Assembly: GCF_006439335.1 (NCBI RefSeq)
Contig: NZ_SAWY01000020.1
Location: 1-64,000 of the forward strand
Source: Litorilituus lipolyticus
Lineage (GTDB): Bacteria > Pseudomonadota > Gammaproteobacteria > Enterobacterales > Alteromonadaceae
DNA length: 64,000 nt
Direction: 5' to 3'
A model generated the notes under the pieces. It worked only from the letters and a program-made list of their open reading frames with translations. It did no database searches and was not told the origin of the DNA. The translations under genes and the position numbers were made by a program. Within the stretch, counting starts at the first letter, position 1. Each line of letters opens with the position of its first letter. Shown here in pieces: positions 7,927 through 17,495 of this stretch.

Positions 7927-8838
7927 TTACAATAATTGACCAATTCGGCTTTGAAAAAAATCTAAAAATGTTCTGGTTTTTACGGCAATATTTCTACTTT
8001 GATATAGCACCGACAAGCGTTGTGCTACTGGCGGACATACCATATCTAGCATACTAATATTTTGTTGCTTAGCTTGATTATTGATAACATACTTTGGCAG
8101 CTTACAAACGCCTAAGCCTTGTTGACATGCTTGTAAGCGCATCTCTGGGCTCGACAACACTGCGCGCCCCTTGACATAAAAAACGTGTTCCATTTCCCCT
8201 TGTCTAAAAAACCAAGGCTCATTTTGTTCTGCTAACACACACTCAATCGTTGCTAAAGTGTCAATTGTTAATGAATTTGCATCATGATCGGCTGGAAATA
8301 TCTGCTCATAATATTGCTTTGAAATATAAATCGCCTGTGGAAAACTAGCTAACTCACGGGCAATCCAATTTGAAGCAGGTAAAGTTTGTTCATGTAATAC
8401 AAACGAAAGATCATAATGAGGATCAAATGCAGGCATAGAGCCCGAATAGTGATGACAAGTCACTGCAATTTTAGGATGTTGCTGCAAAAAATCAGCAATA
8501 ATATGACTTATCGCTCGGTTAAAAAACTCCAACGGTAGAGAGATATTGATTTGTCCTTGCAGCTCATTATGAGTTAAAGCTAACCTTTCTTCGACTTGAG
8601 ATAGCGCCTCAATATGCTGTCGGCTTTCACAAAAAAGTAGTCGGCCAGTTTCAGTGAGTTGCTGACTTCTGGTTGTTCGAATCAGTAATTCGCAACCTAA
8701 CTTCTGTTCAAGCTGCATAAGACGACGACTCAATTTTGACTTTGCGATATTAAGCTTTTTGGCTGCCGAGGTAAAAGAGCCCTCTTCAACCAAAACAACA
8801 AAAAGACGTAAATCATCAATATTGGCAATATTATTCAT
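7927..8838 (-). CDS. LysR-family transcriptional regulator
   Basis: The start is placed at the internal ATG (8838), with AAGGG four bases upstream and the usual short lead into the helix-turn-helix (IDDLRLFVVLVEEGSFTSAAKKLNIAKSKLSRR). The 303-residue length, N-terminal winged helix and C-terminal effector domain are typical. It is divergent from the thioredoxin-nnrS pair with a 294-base gap that contains a perfect 11-bp inverted repeat, the arrangement expected for a LysR regulator controlling its neighbour and itself. The effector is unknown; redox or nitric oxide related signals are an inference from the target genes. Confidence 0.85.
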   Translation of the reverse strand: MNNIANIDDLRLFVVLVEEGSFTSAAKKLNIAKSKLSRRLMQLEQKLGCELLIRTTRSQQLTETGRLLFCESRQHIEALSQVEERLALTHNELQGQINISLPLEFFNRAISHIIADFLQQHPKIAVTCHHYSGSMPAFDPHYDLSFVLHEQTLPASNWIARELASFPQAIYISKQYYEQIFPADHDANSLTIDTLATIECVLAEQNEPWFFRQGEMEHVFYVKGRAVLSSPEMRLQACQQGLGVCKLPKYVINNQAKQQNISMLDMVCPPVAQRLSVLYQSRNIAVKTRTFLDFFQSRIGQLL

Positions 8839-8985
8839 CGTACCCTTATTACTCCAATAGCCAATCCTGCAACTCATTCAACCAAGGCTGTTAATTGGGT
8901 GTGCTAAGTTAAGCTCAATGCTCTCACACAATGTATTCAACATAGTGGTTAGGCTGATTTAATTAAACAAATTTAATTTACCAGC

Positions 8986-9013
8986 TTTATTGTTCTATTT
9001 ACAGAACAATAAA
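8986..9013. promoter_or_regulatory. Perfect palindromic operator between lysR and trx-nnrS
   Basis: TTTATTGTTCT and AGAACAATAAA are exact inverted repeats separated by six bases (ATTTAC). The site lies 148 bases from the LysR start codon and 119 from the thioredoxin start codon, between two divergent genes, so it is not a terminator. Dyads of this size in such positions are typical LysR-type binding sites. Confidence 0.65.
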
Positions 9014-9132
9014 TCCTATTAGCACCAGCTAATCAATTAACTCAATTTTAATTACTATGACTTCCACATCAATTCAGCAGTAATGCTATTGACCATCGAA
9101 ACAACTATATTAAATAAATTAAGGAGTCATTT

Positions 9133-9489
9133 ATGAATGATAGCGCCGCATCAATATCTGCAACCAATAACGCAGTCACAATGTCACAAGAGATAACAGC
9201 AGAGCAATTTCAACAAGAGGTGATTGAATATCAAGGAAAAGTATTAATCGATTTTTATGCCCCTTGGTGCGGCCCTTGTAAAATGATAGCCCCCATTGTT
9301 GAACAAATAGCTCAAGAACAAAGTGACTTAAAAGTGTTGAAAGTCAATGCGGATAATAGCCAAGCCTTAATGGCAAGTTATGGCATTCGCGGAATACCTA
9401 CTTTACTACTAATAGAAAATGGTGAGCTAAAGGCTACTCAAGTTGGTGCCGCTTCTTTAAAACAGGTACAGCAATTTGTTAACGGCTAA
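9133..9489 (+). CDS. Thioredoxin-family protein
   Basis: The 118-residue protein has one thioredoxin domain with the active site WCGPC (Cys46, Cys49), the cis-proline segment GIRGIPT and the FYAP lead-in typical of TrxA. It has an extra N-terminal tail of about 17 residues rich in Ser/Ala, no signal peptide, and a strong AAGGAG site. It is probably a cytoplasmic disulfide reductase. It is followed by nnrS after 113 bases and preceded by the LysR operator, so it is likely an accessory thioredoxin used under a particular stress and not the housekeeping TrxA. Confidence 0.9.
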   Translation: MNDSAASISATNNAVTMSQEITAEQFQQEVIEYQGKVLIDFYAPWCGPCKMIAPIVEQIAQEQSDLKVLKVNADNSQALMASYGIRGIPTLLLIENGELKATQVGAASLKQVQQFVNG

Positions 9490-9602
9490 CAATAAATCTG
9501 TGATTTATTGATCTAATTCGAGCATCATTTCGCGCTATTGATTACAATAGCGCTGAATTCATCAACAGGGCTATTAGCTCTCCTCGATAGAAAGGCATAA
9601 AA

Positions 9603-10808
9603 ATGATGCAAATCACTGATCTGCAACAAGAGCAAAAAATTACTCCGCTATTACGTTTGGGCTTTCGCCCGTTTTTTTTATCAGGCGCAATATTTAGCGT
9701 ATTAGCTATTTTACTATGGCTTTTAATGTATCGAGGTATAGTCAGCTTTTCACCATTAGGTGGTGGTTATTGGTGGCATATCCATGAAATGGTATTTGCC
9801 TTTGGTGGCGCTATTATCGCGGGGTTCTTATTAACCGCGGTTCAGAACTGGACAGGTGTTAGAGGTGCACAAGGTACTACGTTACTTGTACTATTTCTTT
9901 TATGGCTTGCTGGCCGTATTGTTTTATTATTTCCTGAGTTACTTGGTAACACTATCACCACGATAATCGACTTAAGCTTTTTACCTGCCGTAGCTTACGT
10001 ATTAGCGAAACCTATTTTGGCAATTAAACAATATCGAAACCTTTTCTTTGCACCATTACTCTTATTATTAACCATTGTTAATATTGAGATGCATGTAGCG
10101 ATATATTACCCAGAGTCCTTCTCTATTATATATTCTGGTTATGCTGGCGTTATGTTAGTGACCTTTTTAATGTCAGTAATGGCTGGGCGTGTTACGCCAA
10201 TGTTTACCGCTAATGGCACTAAAACCCAAAAAGCAACACCATTACCTTGGTTAGATTTTATCACCAATGGCAGTTTAGCGATTGCAATGTTCTATTTAGT
10301 CTTTCACCCAATGCTCGCTTTTTCGCCAACATTCTTTGGTTTATTGCTTATCATCGCCGGTATTTTTCAAACCATAAGATGGTTAAGATGGCGACCTTGG
10401 ATCACGCTTAACGTGCCATTACTTTGGTCTATTCATGCAGCAATTAAGTTTATTTGCTTTGGACTTATCGTATTAGGGGCTAGCTATTTAATTCCTGAAT
10501 TACCAAGTAACCATGCTTGGCACTTGCTTACCGTTGGCGGTATGGGTGGTTTAATTTTAGCTATGATTTCACGTGTTTCTTTAGGTCACTCTGGTAGGCC
10601 ATTAACACCACCTAAATCAATGACTATTGCATACATTGCCATTAACCTAGCAGCAATCATAAGGGTATTTGGTCCTTGGGCTTTACCTGAGAAAACACAA
10701 CTATTTATCGATATCAGCGCTACTTTCTGGATGTTTGCCTTTGCGATATTTGTGATTAAATATGCACCAATGTTAACCAAGCCAAGATTAGATGGTCGCC
10801 CAGGCTAA
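9603..10808 (+). CDS. nnrS: NnrS family membrane protein
   Basis: The 401-residue polytopic protein (about 12 membrane helices) carries the family hallmarks RLGFRPFFL near the N-terminus, WWHIHEMVFAFGGAIIAGFLLTA, and HLLTVGGMGGLILAMISRVSLGHSGR near the C-terminus. NnrS proteins are heme- and copper-containing membrane proteins linked to nitric oxide and nitrosative stress. Two adjacent ATGs open the frame; AAAGG lies seven bases before the first. The linkage to a thioredoxin and a LysR regulator suggests a small nitrosative/redox defence operon. I did not recognise a denitrification gene next to it. Confidence 0.9.
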   Translation: MMQITDLQQEQKITPLLRLGFRPFFLSGAIFSVLAILLWLLMYRGIVSFSPLGGGYWWHIHEMVFAFGGAIIAGFLLTAVQNWTGVRGAQGTTLLVLFLLWLAGRIVLLFPELLGNTITTIIDLSFLPAVAYVLAKPILAIKQYRNLFFAPLLLLLTIVNIEMHVAIYYPESFSIIYSGYAGVMLVTFLMSVMAGRVTPMFTANGTKTQKATPLPWLDFITNGSLAIAMFYLVFHPMLAFSPTFFGLLLIIAGIFQTIRWLRWRPWITLNVPLLWSIHAAIKFICFGLIVLGASYLIPELPSNHAWHLLTVGGMGGLILAMISRVSLGHSGRPLTPPKSMTIAYIAINLAAIIRVFGPWALPEKTQLFIDISATFWMFAFAIFVIKYAPMLTKPRLDGRPG

Positions 10809-10841
10809 GCTAATAGTTCACTCAACCCAATACTATCGTTA

Positions 10842-10881
10842 AGCCTCAGCAAGAATTATACTGCTGAGGCTTTTTATTTTT
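10842..10881 (+). terminator. Rho-independent terminator after nnrS
   Basis: AGCCTCAGC and GCTGAGGCT form a perfect 9-bp stem (10842-10850 with 10863-10871) followed by TTTTTATTTTT. It separates the trx-nnrS unit from the next gene. Confidence 0.9.
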
Positions 10882-10897
10882 CATAGGCTATCCCCAT

Positions 10898-11860
10898 ATG
10901 CACGCTGTTTTTCTTGATAAACAAACCTTTAGTTCATCTATAGACTTCAATGCAATCGAACGTGAAGTAACGAAGTTAAGCTGTTATAACATGACGCAAA
11001 CAGAGCAAGTTATTGAACGTTGCCTTGATGCAGAAATTATTATCACGAATAAAGTGTTATTAACTAACGAAGTGCTAAAACAGTTGCCTAAACTAAAACT
11101 TATTTGTATTGCAGCAACGGGCACAAATAATGTTGATATTAATGCGGCTAAGTCACTAAATATTGCAGTTACCAACGTTAGTGGTTACGCTGGCACATCA
11201 GTAGCACAATATGTTTTTGCACAAATATTAAGTTATTACCAACAAATTGAACATCATAATAACAATACGGCACTAGGCTTGTGGTCGTCTTCTGAAACCT
11301 TCTGTTATCACGGAAATGCCATCGCTGAATTGGCAGGGAAGAGTTTAGGCATTGTCGGTTATGGTAATTTAGGTCAAGCCGTCGAACAAATTGCTAAAGC
11401 CTTTCAAATGCGGGTATTAATAAGCGAAAGACCAAATGCAAAATCAATAAGAGCAAATAGGCTCTCATTTGAGCAGGTTGTTCAACAGGCTGATATTCTT
11501 AGCTTACACTGCCCTCAAACACCTGATACTGAAAAGGTAATCAATGAAGAGGTATTAAAGCAAATGAAAGCTTCAGCAATGCTAATTAACACCGCTCGCG
11601 GTGCATTAATTGATAATAATGCTCTCTTGCTAGCGTTACAAAGCAAGCAAATCGCATTTGCGGCATTAGATGTACTTGAACAAGAACCACCGCCAGCCAA
11701 CCACCTTCTGCTAAATACCAATCTAAGCAATTTGAAAGTGACCGCTCATATCGCCTGGGCAAGTAGTGAAGCTCAGCAGCGCTTGATCAACTTGTTGGCT
11801 AAAAACATCACCAGCTTCAAGTCTGGTACTGTACTCAATCGTGTTGATTTAGAAACATAA
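10898..11860 (+). CDS. hprA: D-2-hydroxyacid dehydrogenase (glycerate dehydrogenase / hydroxypyruvate reductase-like)
   Basis: The 320-residue NAD(P)-dependent enzyme has the Rossmann motif GIVGYGNLG near 154, the catalytic Arg in NTARGALID, Glu in the EQEPP segment and His in TAHIAWAS, the Arg-Glu-His set of the family. The pattern AATGTNNVD and AGTSVAQYVFA is that of HprA-type glycerate dehydrogenases, which interconvert hydroxypyruvate and D-glycerate. No clear ribosome site precedes the ATG. It follows the nnrS terminator and is probably transcribed alone. The exact substrate is inferred. Confidence 0.75.
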   Translation: MHAVFLDKQTFSSSIDFNAIEREVTKLSCYNMTQTEQVIERCLDAEIIITNKVLLTNEVLKQLPKLKLICIAATGTNNVDINAAKSLNIAVTNVSGYAGTSVAQYVFAQILSYYQQIEHHNNNTALGLWSSSETFCYHGNAIAELAGKSLGIVGYGNLGQAVEQIAKAFQMRVLISERPNAKSIRANRLSFEQVVQQADILSLHCPQTPDTEKVINEEVLKQMKASAMLINTARGALIDNNALLLALQSKQIAFAALDVLEQEPPPANHLLLNTNLSNLKVTAHIAWASSEAQQRLINLLAKNITSFKSGTVLNRVDLET

Positions 11861-11947
11861 TTTATTCTACCGTTATTCGTGGACTTTTATTTTATAGCAC
11901 TTTATTCTTGCTAATGTACTCCATCATTTTGCCTAGGAATTATAAGC

Positions 11948-14395
11948 ATGAGAAAACTCAGCTTTTTATCGATTTTATTTTATTTAGCACTACTAACGGG
12001 ATGTAATGGCCATACTGATAACGGTGACAGTTCAACACCTAATGCTGTCGCAAGCATTCAGTTTAGTCTGTTAGATAGCCAAGGCAATACAAAACAAAGC
12101 TTTAACAAAAATGAAGCGATTACATTACAAGCCAAATTGCTTGATAAAAATAATGCTATTGTCGCGAATAAGGCCGTGGCTTTCGCGGCTACCATTGGTA
12201 CGTTAACTGTCAGCTCTAAGCTTTCAGACAGTAACGGCATAGCAATAGTAACTTTAACTAATGAAAATGGCTCTTTAGGTGCAGGTATCGCTGGAGCAGC
12301 TATTGGTGATGTTGTATCCAATACCATAGAGTTTGAATTTATTGATACGGAAGTGCCGTCCACCTCTCCCAAAATCACTAGCGCCATGATGCTAAATGGT
12401 GAAGCGGTCAATCAATTTAAAGCCGACCAGCAAGTTCAGTTAATTGCCACCTTAACCGATGAAAATGATCAAGTCATGGCGAATCAATTAGTGAGTTTTA
12501 CTGCTGATATAGGCACAGTTTCACCAGCAACGGCTTTAACTAATGCACAAGGCATTGCCAGTGTTAATTTGAGCAGTGATGATGAACAATCGATAGGTGC
12601 AGGTGTAGTTTCTGCTTCTTTTTCCTTAACCAACGATCTTGAAAACGCCACGATTAATAGCACATTTAACTATCAAATATTACCTGCCGATGCCATTGTT
12701 GATAGCGATATTCGTTTAGGCTATTTCGATGACAATGAAAACTTTATTGAAGGCCAGATAAAATTATCAATAGATAACAACCAAATTAGTGCGGGTGGCA
12801 CGTTAGGTTTAAGTGTTGATTTAGTTGATGAAACAGGTGCACGTATTTCTTCTCCTGTGCCAGTATCGTTTACTTCTAACTGTGTTCAAAACGAAAATGC
12901 TTCCATTGATGCCTCTGTGTTAAGTATTAACGGGACTGCTAGCTCAACATTTGAAGATATCAGTTGCGCTGGCGCAACTGGAACAGATGATGTCATATTA
13001 GCCACAGTAGCACTTAACGGAATCACCAGTTCCGCGAGTGAAACCATCACAATTAGTGGAGAACAATTAGGTTCAATCGAATTTATTTCTGCTGAGCCTA
13101 ATGCCATTGTTTTAAAAGGAACTGGCGGTCAAAATAAGCAAGAAACTTCAACGTTAACTTTTAAAGTAAAAAGTGATTTAGGAAATATCCTTCCACAACA
13201 AGCCGTTGATTTCACCTTAAGCACAACCGCTGGTGGTATTACCTTAAGTCGCAGCTCTGGTTTAACCAACTCTCAGGGCTTAGTCACAACACAAGTCTCT
13301 GCTGGCTCTGTTCCTACAGCAGTTCGTGTTACCGCGACAGCAACAATGGATATTGATGGTGCAAGTCACCAAGTACAAACACAGTCCGATTTACTTTCGA
13401 TTAACACTGGCCTAGCTGAACAGCGTTCAATGACTATCGCAGCAAGTGTATTAAACCCTGAAGCCCATAACTATAGCGGCGAAAAATCAACAATCACCGC
13501 TTGGCTATCTGATAACTTTAACAACCCTGTTCCAGATGGCACTACGGTCAACTTTACCACTGAAGGTGGTTTAATCGAACCAAGTTGTTCGACCGTTAAT
13601 GGTAGTTGTTCGGTTGAATGGGAAAGTGCTGAACCAAGAGTGGCTGATCACCGCGTCACAATTTTAGCCACAGCCCTTGGCCACGAAACCTTTTTTGATA
13701 CTAACGGTAATAATGTTTTCGATGATAATGATGGCTCAGCAATTTCTGCTGATGGTAATTGTAAAGCCGCTAATGTCGCCTCAGGTTTTGGCAATATTGC
13801 GGCACAATCTTCTGGCTTTATTGATATGTCAGAAGCATGGCGAGATGACAACGAAAACTGTACTTATGAAGTTGGCGAAAAGTTTATCGACTTCAATAAC
13901 GATAACGTATTCAACAATGAAGATGTTTTATTTAACGGTCCACAATGTCAAGGCGATAAATGTGCTGATGAAGCGATGCAATCAAGCCATGTTAGAAAAG
14001 CATTAGTGCTCGTTATGGCAAGTTCAAGCGCGGAGTATTATTTAACTGATGATTTAGGGACCACAATTTACGAGCAAAGTTCTGGCGCCTCTACTCCTAT
14101 TCCTGATATTAGCGACGGAGCCAGCAAAGCCTTTATTTTTAGCTTTGCGGATACGGGTATTCCTAATCAAACCATGCCACTAGATACTCAAATTGCCATT
14201 AGCGCCAATGCAGGTGATCTACAAGGCAATACCAATGCAGTGGTAACAAATAACGCCGGACAAGGTTTTAGTAGCATGGAGTTTTGGTTATCAAATGAAG
14301 CTGGTGGTAGCCCAACAACAGCCATCATTACCATTACTATAACGACACCTAAAGGTCATGTGACGTCTATGATTACCAGTGTTGAGCTGCTATAG
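11948..14395 (+). CDS. Large lipoprotein with bacterial Ig-like (Big_1/invasin-type) domains
   Basis: The 815-residue protein begins with a signal ending LLTGC (Cys19). It then shows at least four repeats with the Big_1 pattern (ITLQAKLLDKN...V...F.A..GT...S...T...G.A.V.L), at roughly 35-130, 145-245, 270-365 and 380-480, then a fifth Ig-like unit at about 500-570. From about 575 to 680 are Asp/Asn-rich stretches resembling calcium-binding loops (DTNGNNVFDDND; DFNNDNVFNNED), and there are paired cysteines. Such proteins sit on the cell surface and serve adhesion or structural roles; the ligand is unknown. Confidence 0.75.
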   Translation: MRKLSFLSILFYLALLTGCNGHTDNGDSSTPNAVASIQFSLLDSQGNTKQSFNKNEAITLQAKLLDKNNAIVANKAVAFAATIGTLTVSSKLSDSNGIAIVTLTNENGSLGAGIAGAAIGDVVSNTIEFEFIDTEVPSTSPKITSAMMLNGEAVNQFKADQQVQLIATLTDENDQVMANQLVSFTADIGTVSPATALTNAQGIASVNLSSDDEQSIGAGVVSASFSLTNDLENATINSTFNYQILPADAIVDSDIRLGYFDDNENFIEGQIKLSIDNNQISAGGTLGLSVDLVDETGARISSPVPVSFTSNCVQNENASIDASVLSINGTASSTFEDISCAGATGTDDVILATVALNGITSSASETITISGEQLGSIEFISAEPNAIVLKGTGGQNKQETSTLTFKVKSDLGNILPQQAVDFTLSTTAGGITLSRSSGLTNSQGLVTTQVSAGSVPTAVRVTATATMDIDGASHQVQTQSDLLSINTGLAEQRSMTIAASVLNPEAHNYSGEKSTITAWLSDNFNNPVPDGTTVNFTTEGGLIEPSCSTVNGSCSVEWESAEPRVADHRVTILATALGHETFFDTNGNNVFDDNDGSAISADGNCKAANVASGFGNIAAQSSGFIDMSEAWRDDNENCTYEVGEKFIDFNNDNVFNNEDVLFNGPQCQGDKCADEAMQSSHVRKALVLVMASSSAEYYLTDDLGTTIYEQSSGASTPIPDISDGASKAFIFSFADTGIPNQTMPLDTQIAISANAGDLQGNTNAVVTNNAGQGFSSMEFWLSNEAGGSPTTAIITITITTPKGHVTSMITSVELL

Positions 14396-14445
14396 AATGA
14401 TTCAATTCTCCCGTAACTCACTGATCCAGATAGAGAATATGTAGT

Positions 14446-15024
14446 ATGTCTAACGAGATTAATTATCACCCCTTAACAGCTGAGTATTATCAGCAAGTTA
14501 TTGACTTGGGCAATAGCGTACATGGTGATGGCTACCTAGATTCCAATAAAATTGTGCTTTGGACAAATAAAGGCATTAGTCAAATCAATGGAGAAACTGT
14601 CAATACAAACTTTGTCGCCTTGCATCAAGATAAAGTCGTCGGTTTTAGAATTACTTACTCTGCTAAACAATGGCCTATTGATCAGTGGTGTAGCCCTTCA
14701 TTATGGCAAGTGCCTCAAGAGCAATGCTGCTACTTTAAATGCAATACCGTGAATGAACAGTATCGCGGTAAAGGTATTGGGAAAAAACTTCTGATGCTCG
14801 CCATTGAAGCTGCAAAGAAACAAGGAGCCGTTGCAGGCATAAGTCATTTATGGAAGCAAAGTCCCAACAATAGTGCGGTAAAATACTTCACGCATTGTGG
14901 CGGTAAGCATATCGCCTCACACGTAGGTAAATGGAACGAAGAAAGTAAGCAAGGTTATTGTTGTGTGATATGTGGTTATGACTGCCAATGTGAAGCAGCT
15001 GAAATGATTATTTATTTTGACTAA
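14446..15024 (+). CDS. GNAT-family N-acetyltransferase
   Basis: The 192-residue protein has the acetyl-CoA-binding motif A at NEQYRGKGIGKKLLMLAIEAA (R/Q-x-x-G-x-G/A), followed by the family's beta5/alpha4 region HLWKQSPNNSAVKYFTHCGG. The C-terminus is unusually rich in cysteine (CCVICGYDCQC), which could bind a metal or form disulfides; this is not a general GNAT feature. It follows the Ig-like lipoprotein by 50 bases but nothing shows a functional link. The substrate is unknown. Confidence 0.85.
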   Translation: MSNEINYHPLTAEYYQQVIDLGNSVHGDGYLDSNKIVLWTNKGISQINGETVNTNFVALHQDKVVGFRITYSAKQWPIDQWCSPSLWQVPQEQCCYFKCNTVNEQYRGKGIGKKLLMLAIEAAKKQGAVAGISHLWKQSPNNSAVKYFTHCGGKHIASHVGKWNEESKQGYCCVICGYDCQCEAAEMIIYFD

Positions 15025-15043
15025 AGCAGTTTAAAGAATAAGT

Positions 15044-15343
15044 TCAATCAACTTCATATTGTTGTAGCAGTGACGCCAAATGGTTTTTAACGTCACGTCC
15101 AAACAATGTTAATCCATGACTTGTTAAGATAAACGATGAAGCACTGCCCATTTCATGGGCAATAAGATTTTCATGGCGTAAAAAGGCAATTACGCCAATA
15201 TGCGCTTCCCTTTTCTCAGTATCATCTTGCTCATCAGGATATAAGTCGACATAACCTATCTTTGTTGATGCAGGGAAGTTTTCCATCAAGGTGGTTAATA
15301 TCTTTATGGCACTAATATCAAATTTCTGAAACTGACTGTCCAT
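15044..15343 (-). CDS. Conserved-looking hypothetical protein, possible winged-helix fold
   Basis: The 99-residue soluble protein has no signal or membrane segment. The arrangement of helices in the first half and the sequence IAFLRHENLI...FILTSHGLTLFG in the second resemble a small winged-helix unit with a beta wing, but no DNA-binding motif is certain. It converges on the GNAT gene with only 19 bases between their stop codons. Function unknown. Confidence 0.6.
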   Translation of the reverse strand: MDSQFQKFDISAIKILTTLMENFPASTKIGYVDLYPDEQDDTEKREAHIGVIAFLRHENLIAHEMGSASSFILTSHGLTLFGRDVKNHLASLLQQYEVD

Positions 15344-15456
15344 TACAAATCCTCATTTCCTCTTCAACAGTTCAAGATTTACTTATGTTATTACCTTTAA
15401 ACATAGCACAAATCAGCCATTAAGACGCAATAGGTGAGTTTTAGCGAATTTTATCT

Positions 15457-16143
15457 TTACTCAGGAATAGACCAGTCTATTGGTGCTTTTCCGACTTGAT
15501 TTAACCATTGATTCGCTTTTGAAAAGTGCTGACAACCAAAGAAGCCACGATAAGCAGAAAGTGGTGAAGGATGAGGCCCTTTTAACACACAATGTTTATC
15601 AGTATTAATGTGCTTACCTTTTTTGTGTGCGTGAGCTCCCCACAAAATAAATACACATCCATCATGTTGCTCATTCAAGGTATTGATAATAGCATCCGTG
15701 AATATTTCCCAGCCTAACTTAGCATGAGAGTGCGCCTTAGCTTGTTGCACCGTTAATACTGTATTCAGTAGCAACACACCTTGTTGTGCCCAAGCAGTTA
15801 GATTTCCATGACTTGGCGTTGAAAAAGTATCTATATCAGTTTCAAGCTCTTTATACATATTCACCAATGACGGAGGAACTTTAATACCCTTTTGCACAGA
15901 AAACGCTAAACCGTGGGCTTGGCAAATGCCATTCCCCATACCGTGATAAGGGTCTTGTCCAAGAATAACCACTTTGGTATCACTTAACTCAAAAAAGCCA
16001 AAAGCATTAAATACATCCTGCGCTTGTGGAAATATCTTAATACCTTCAGCTCTTTGTTTGGCAACTTCGCTTTCAAGTTGCTTAAAATAAGGCAGCAGTG
16101 ATTGCTCATCAATCACTGTTTGCCAACTTTGAGTCATCGTCAT
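15457..16143 (-). CDS. ung: Uracil-DNA glycosylase (family 1)
   Basis: The 228-residue enzyme carries the water-activating motif GQDPYHG (catalytic Asp64) and the His-containing loop [11 protein letters not shown], both diagnostic of family-1 UDG, and has the family's usual length. It excises uracil from DNA in base-excision repair. The ATG lies four bases beyond the thrC stop, so it is probably the last gene of the thr operon transcript. A second ATG two codons in is possible. Confidence 0.97.
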   Translation of the reverse strand: MTMTQSWQTVIDEQSLLPYFKQLESEVAKQRAEGIKIFPQAQDVFNAFGFFELSDTKVVILGQDPYHGMGNGICQAHGLAFSVQKGIKVPPSLVNMYKELETDIDTFSTPSHGNLTAWAQQGVLLLNTVLTVQQAKAHSHAKLGWEIFTDAIINTLNEQHDGCVFILWGAHAHKKGKHINTDKHCVLKGPHPSPLSAYRGFFGCQHFSKANQWLNQVGKAPIDWSIPE

Positions 16144-16147
16144 TGGT

Positions 16148-17461
16148 TTATTTAGCTAATAAATAAGCACGCAACTGTGCGAAGTCTGCCGACATATCCA
16201 TCGATAAAATAGGTTCGCCTGCACAATCAGCTAACTCTTTTGGCAAGCCGATTGGCTGACCAATAATACTCTCAACCACTTCTTTGAATTTAGCAGGATG
16301 TGCTGTTCCTAAGAACACACCAAATTCACCTTCTTCAGCGCTATATTGCAGTGCTTTATAAGCAACAGCGGCATGAGGCTCAGATATATAACCTAACTTA
16401 GTTAGTTGAATAACTGTTGACTGTGTTTGTTCTTCATCAATAGATACTGAGCTAACACAATCTGCTGGCACAATACCAGATTTAAGCATGTGCTCGACAC
16501 GTGGCCAGTTATTAGGGTTGCTTACGTCCATAGCATTTGAAATAGTCGCAACAGTTTCATGAGGCGACCATTCACCTGTTTCCAAGTAACGAGGAACTGT
16601 ATCATTGGCGTTAGTTGCCGCAATGAATCGTTTGATTGGTAAGCCCATGGCTTTAGCAAATAAGCCTGCGGTTAAGTTACCAAAGTTACCACTAGGCACC
16701 GAAAACACGATACTGCTTAAATCAGACTTAGCACGAGAAAGTTGTGCTACGGCTTCAAAGTAATAACATACTTGAGCAAGTAGGCGACTGATATTAATCG
16801 AATTAGCAGAGTTTAATCCAATAGTTGTCGCTAACTCATTATCATCAAACGATTGCTTAACCATAGCCTGACAATCATCAAAACTGCCATCAATGGCTAA
16901 GGTTTCAATGTTTCCGCCTAAGGTGGTAAACATTTTTTCCTGAAGTAAGCTAATTTTGCCTTTCGGATACATGATAACAACACGAATATTATCAATACCA
17001 TGAAACGCATGTGCGACCGCAGCACCTGTATCACCTGACGTTGCAGTTAAAATTGTTAGTTTCTTTTCAACACCCGTCGCTGCGGTTTCTTTTTGGCAAA
17101 ATGCTTGCAAACATTTAGCCATGAAACGACCACCAAAGTCTTTAAACGCTAAAGTAGGGCCATGGAACAACTCTAAAATAGCTCTATCAGTACTAATAGG
17201 TTGCAATAATGCAGGGAAATTAAAGGCATCAGTCACAATAGTGGTTAATTCAGCTACCGTGAGATCTTCTGCAACAAACGGATGCAATATTTTAACACTA
17301 CGCTCAACTAACGGCATCGCTAGTAACTGAGTGATTTCACTTTCACTAAATTTAGGCAATTCTGTTGGAAAAAATAACCCTTGGTTTTTACCTAAACCTT
17401 GCTTTACCGCACCGGCAAAACTCACCTGTTCATCGTTTTCTTTTAAATTATAAAATTTCAC
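16148..17461 (-). CDS. thrC: Threonine synthase
   Basis: The 437-residue PLP enzyme has the cofactor lysine in [14 protein letters not shown] (Lys107), the [15 protein letters not shown] phosphate-binding segment and the [13 protein letters not shown] loop. It converts O-phosphohomoserine to threonine, the last step of the pathway. It follows thrB by 34 bases and precedes ung in one operon. Confidence 0.97.
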   Translation of the reverse strand: MKFYNLKENDEQVSFAGAVKQGLGKNQGLFFPTELPKFSESEITQLLAMPLVERSVKILHPFVAEDLTVAELTTIVTDAFNFPALLQPISTDRAILELFHGPTLAFKDFGGRFMAKCLQAFCQKETAATGVEKKLTILTATSGDTGAAVAHAFHGIDNIRVVIMYPKGKISLLQEKMFTTLGGNIETLAIDGSFDDCQAMVKQSFDDNELATTIGLNSANSINISRLLAQVCYYFEAVAQLSRAKSDLSSIVFSVPSGNFGNLTAGLFAKAMGLPIKRFIAATNANDTVPRYLETGEWSPHETVATISNAMDVSNPNNWPRVEHMLKSGIVPADCVSSVSIDEEQTQSTVIQLTKLGYISEPHAAVAYKALQYSAEEGEFGVFLGTAHPAKFKEVVESIIGQPIGLPKELADCAGEPILSMDMSADFAQLRAYLLAK

Positions 17462-17495
17462 TTCATCATTCCTAAAAATTCTTGTTCTTAAATGT

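Noticed and set aside
12058-12411. 117-codon minus-strand frame inside the Ig-like lipoprotein gene
   Set aside because: Composition mirrors the Ala/Thr-rich sense strand and no family is recognised; it is a shadow frame.
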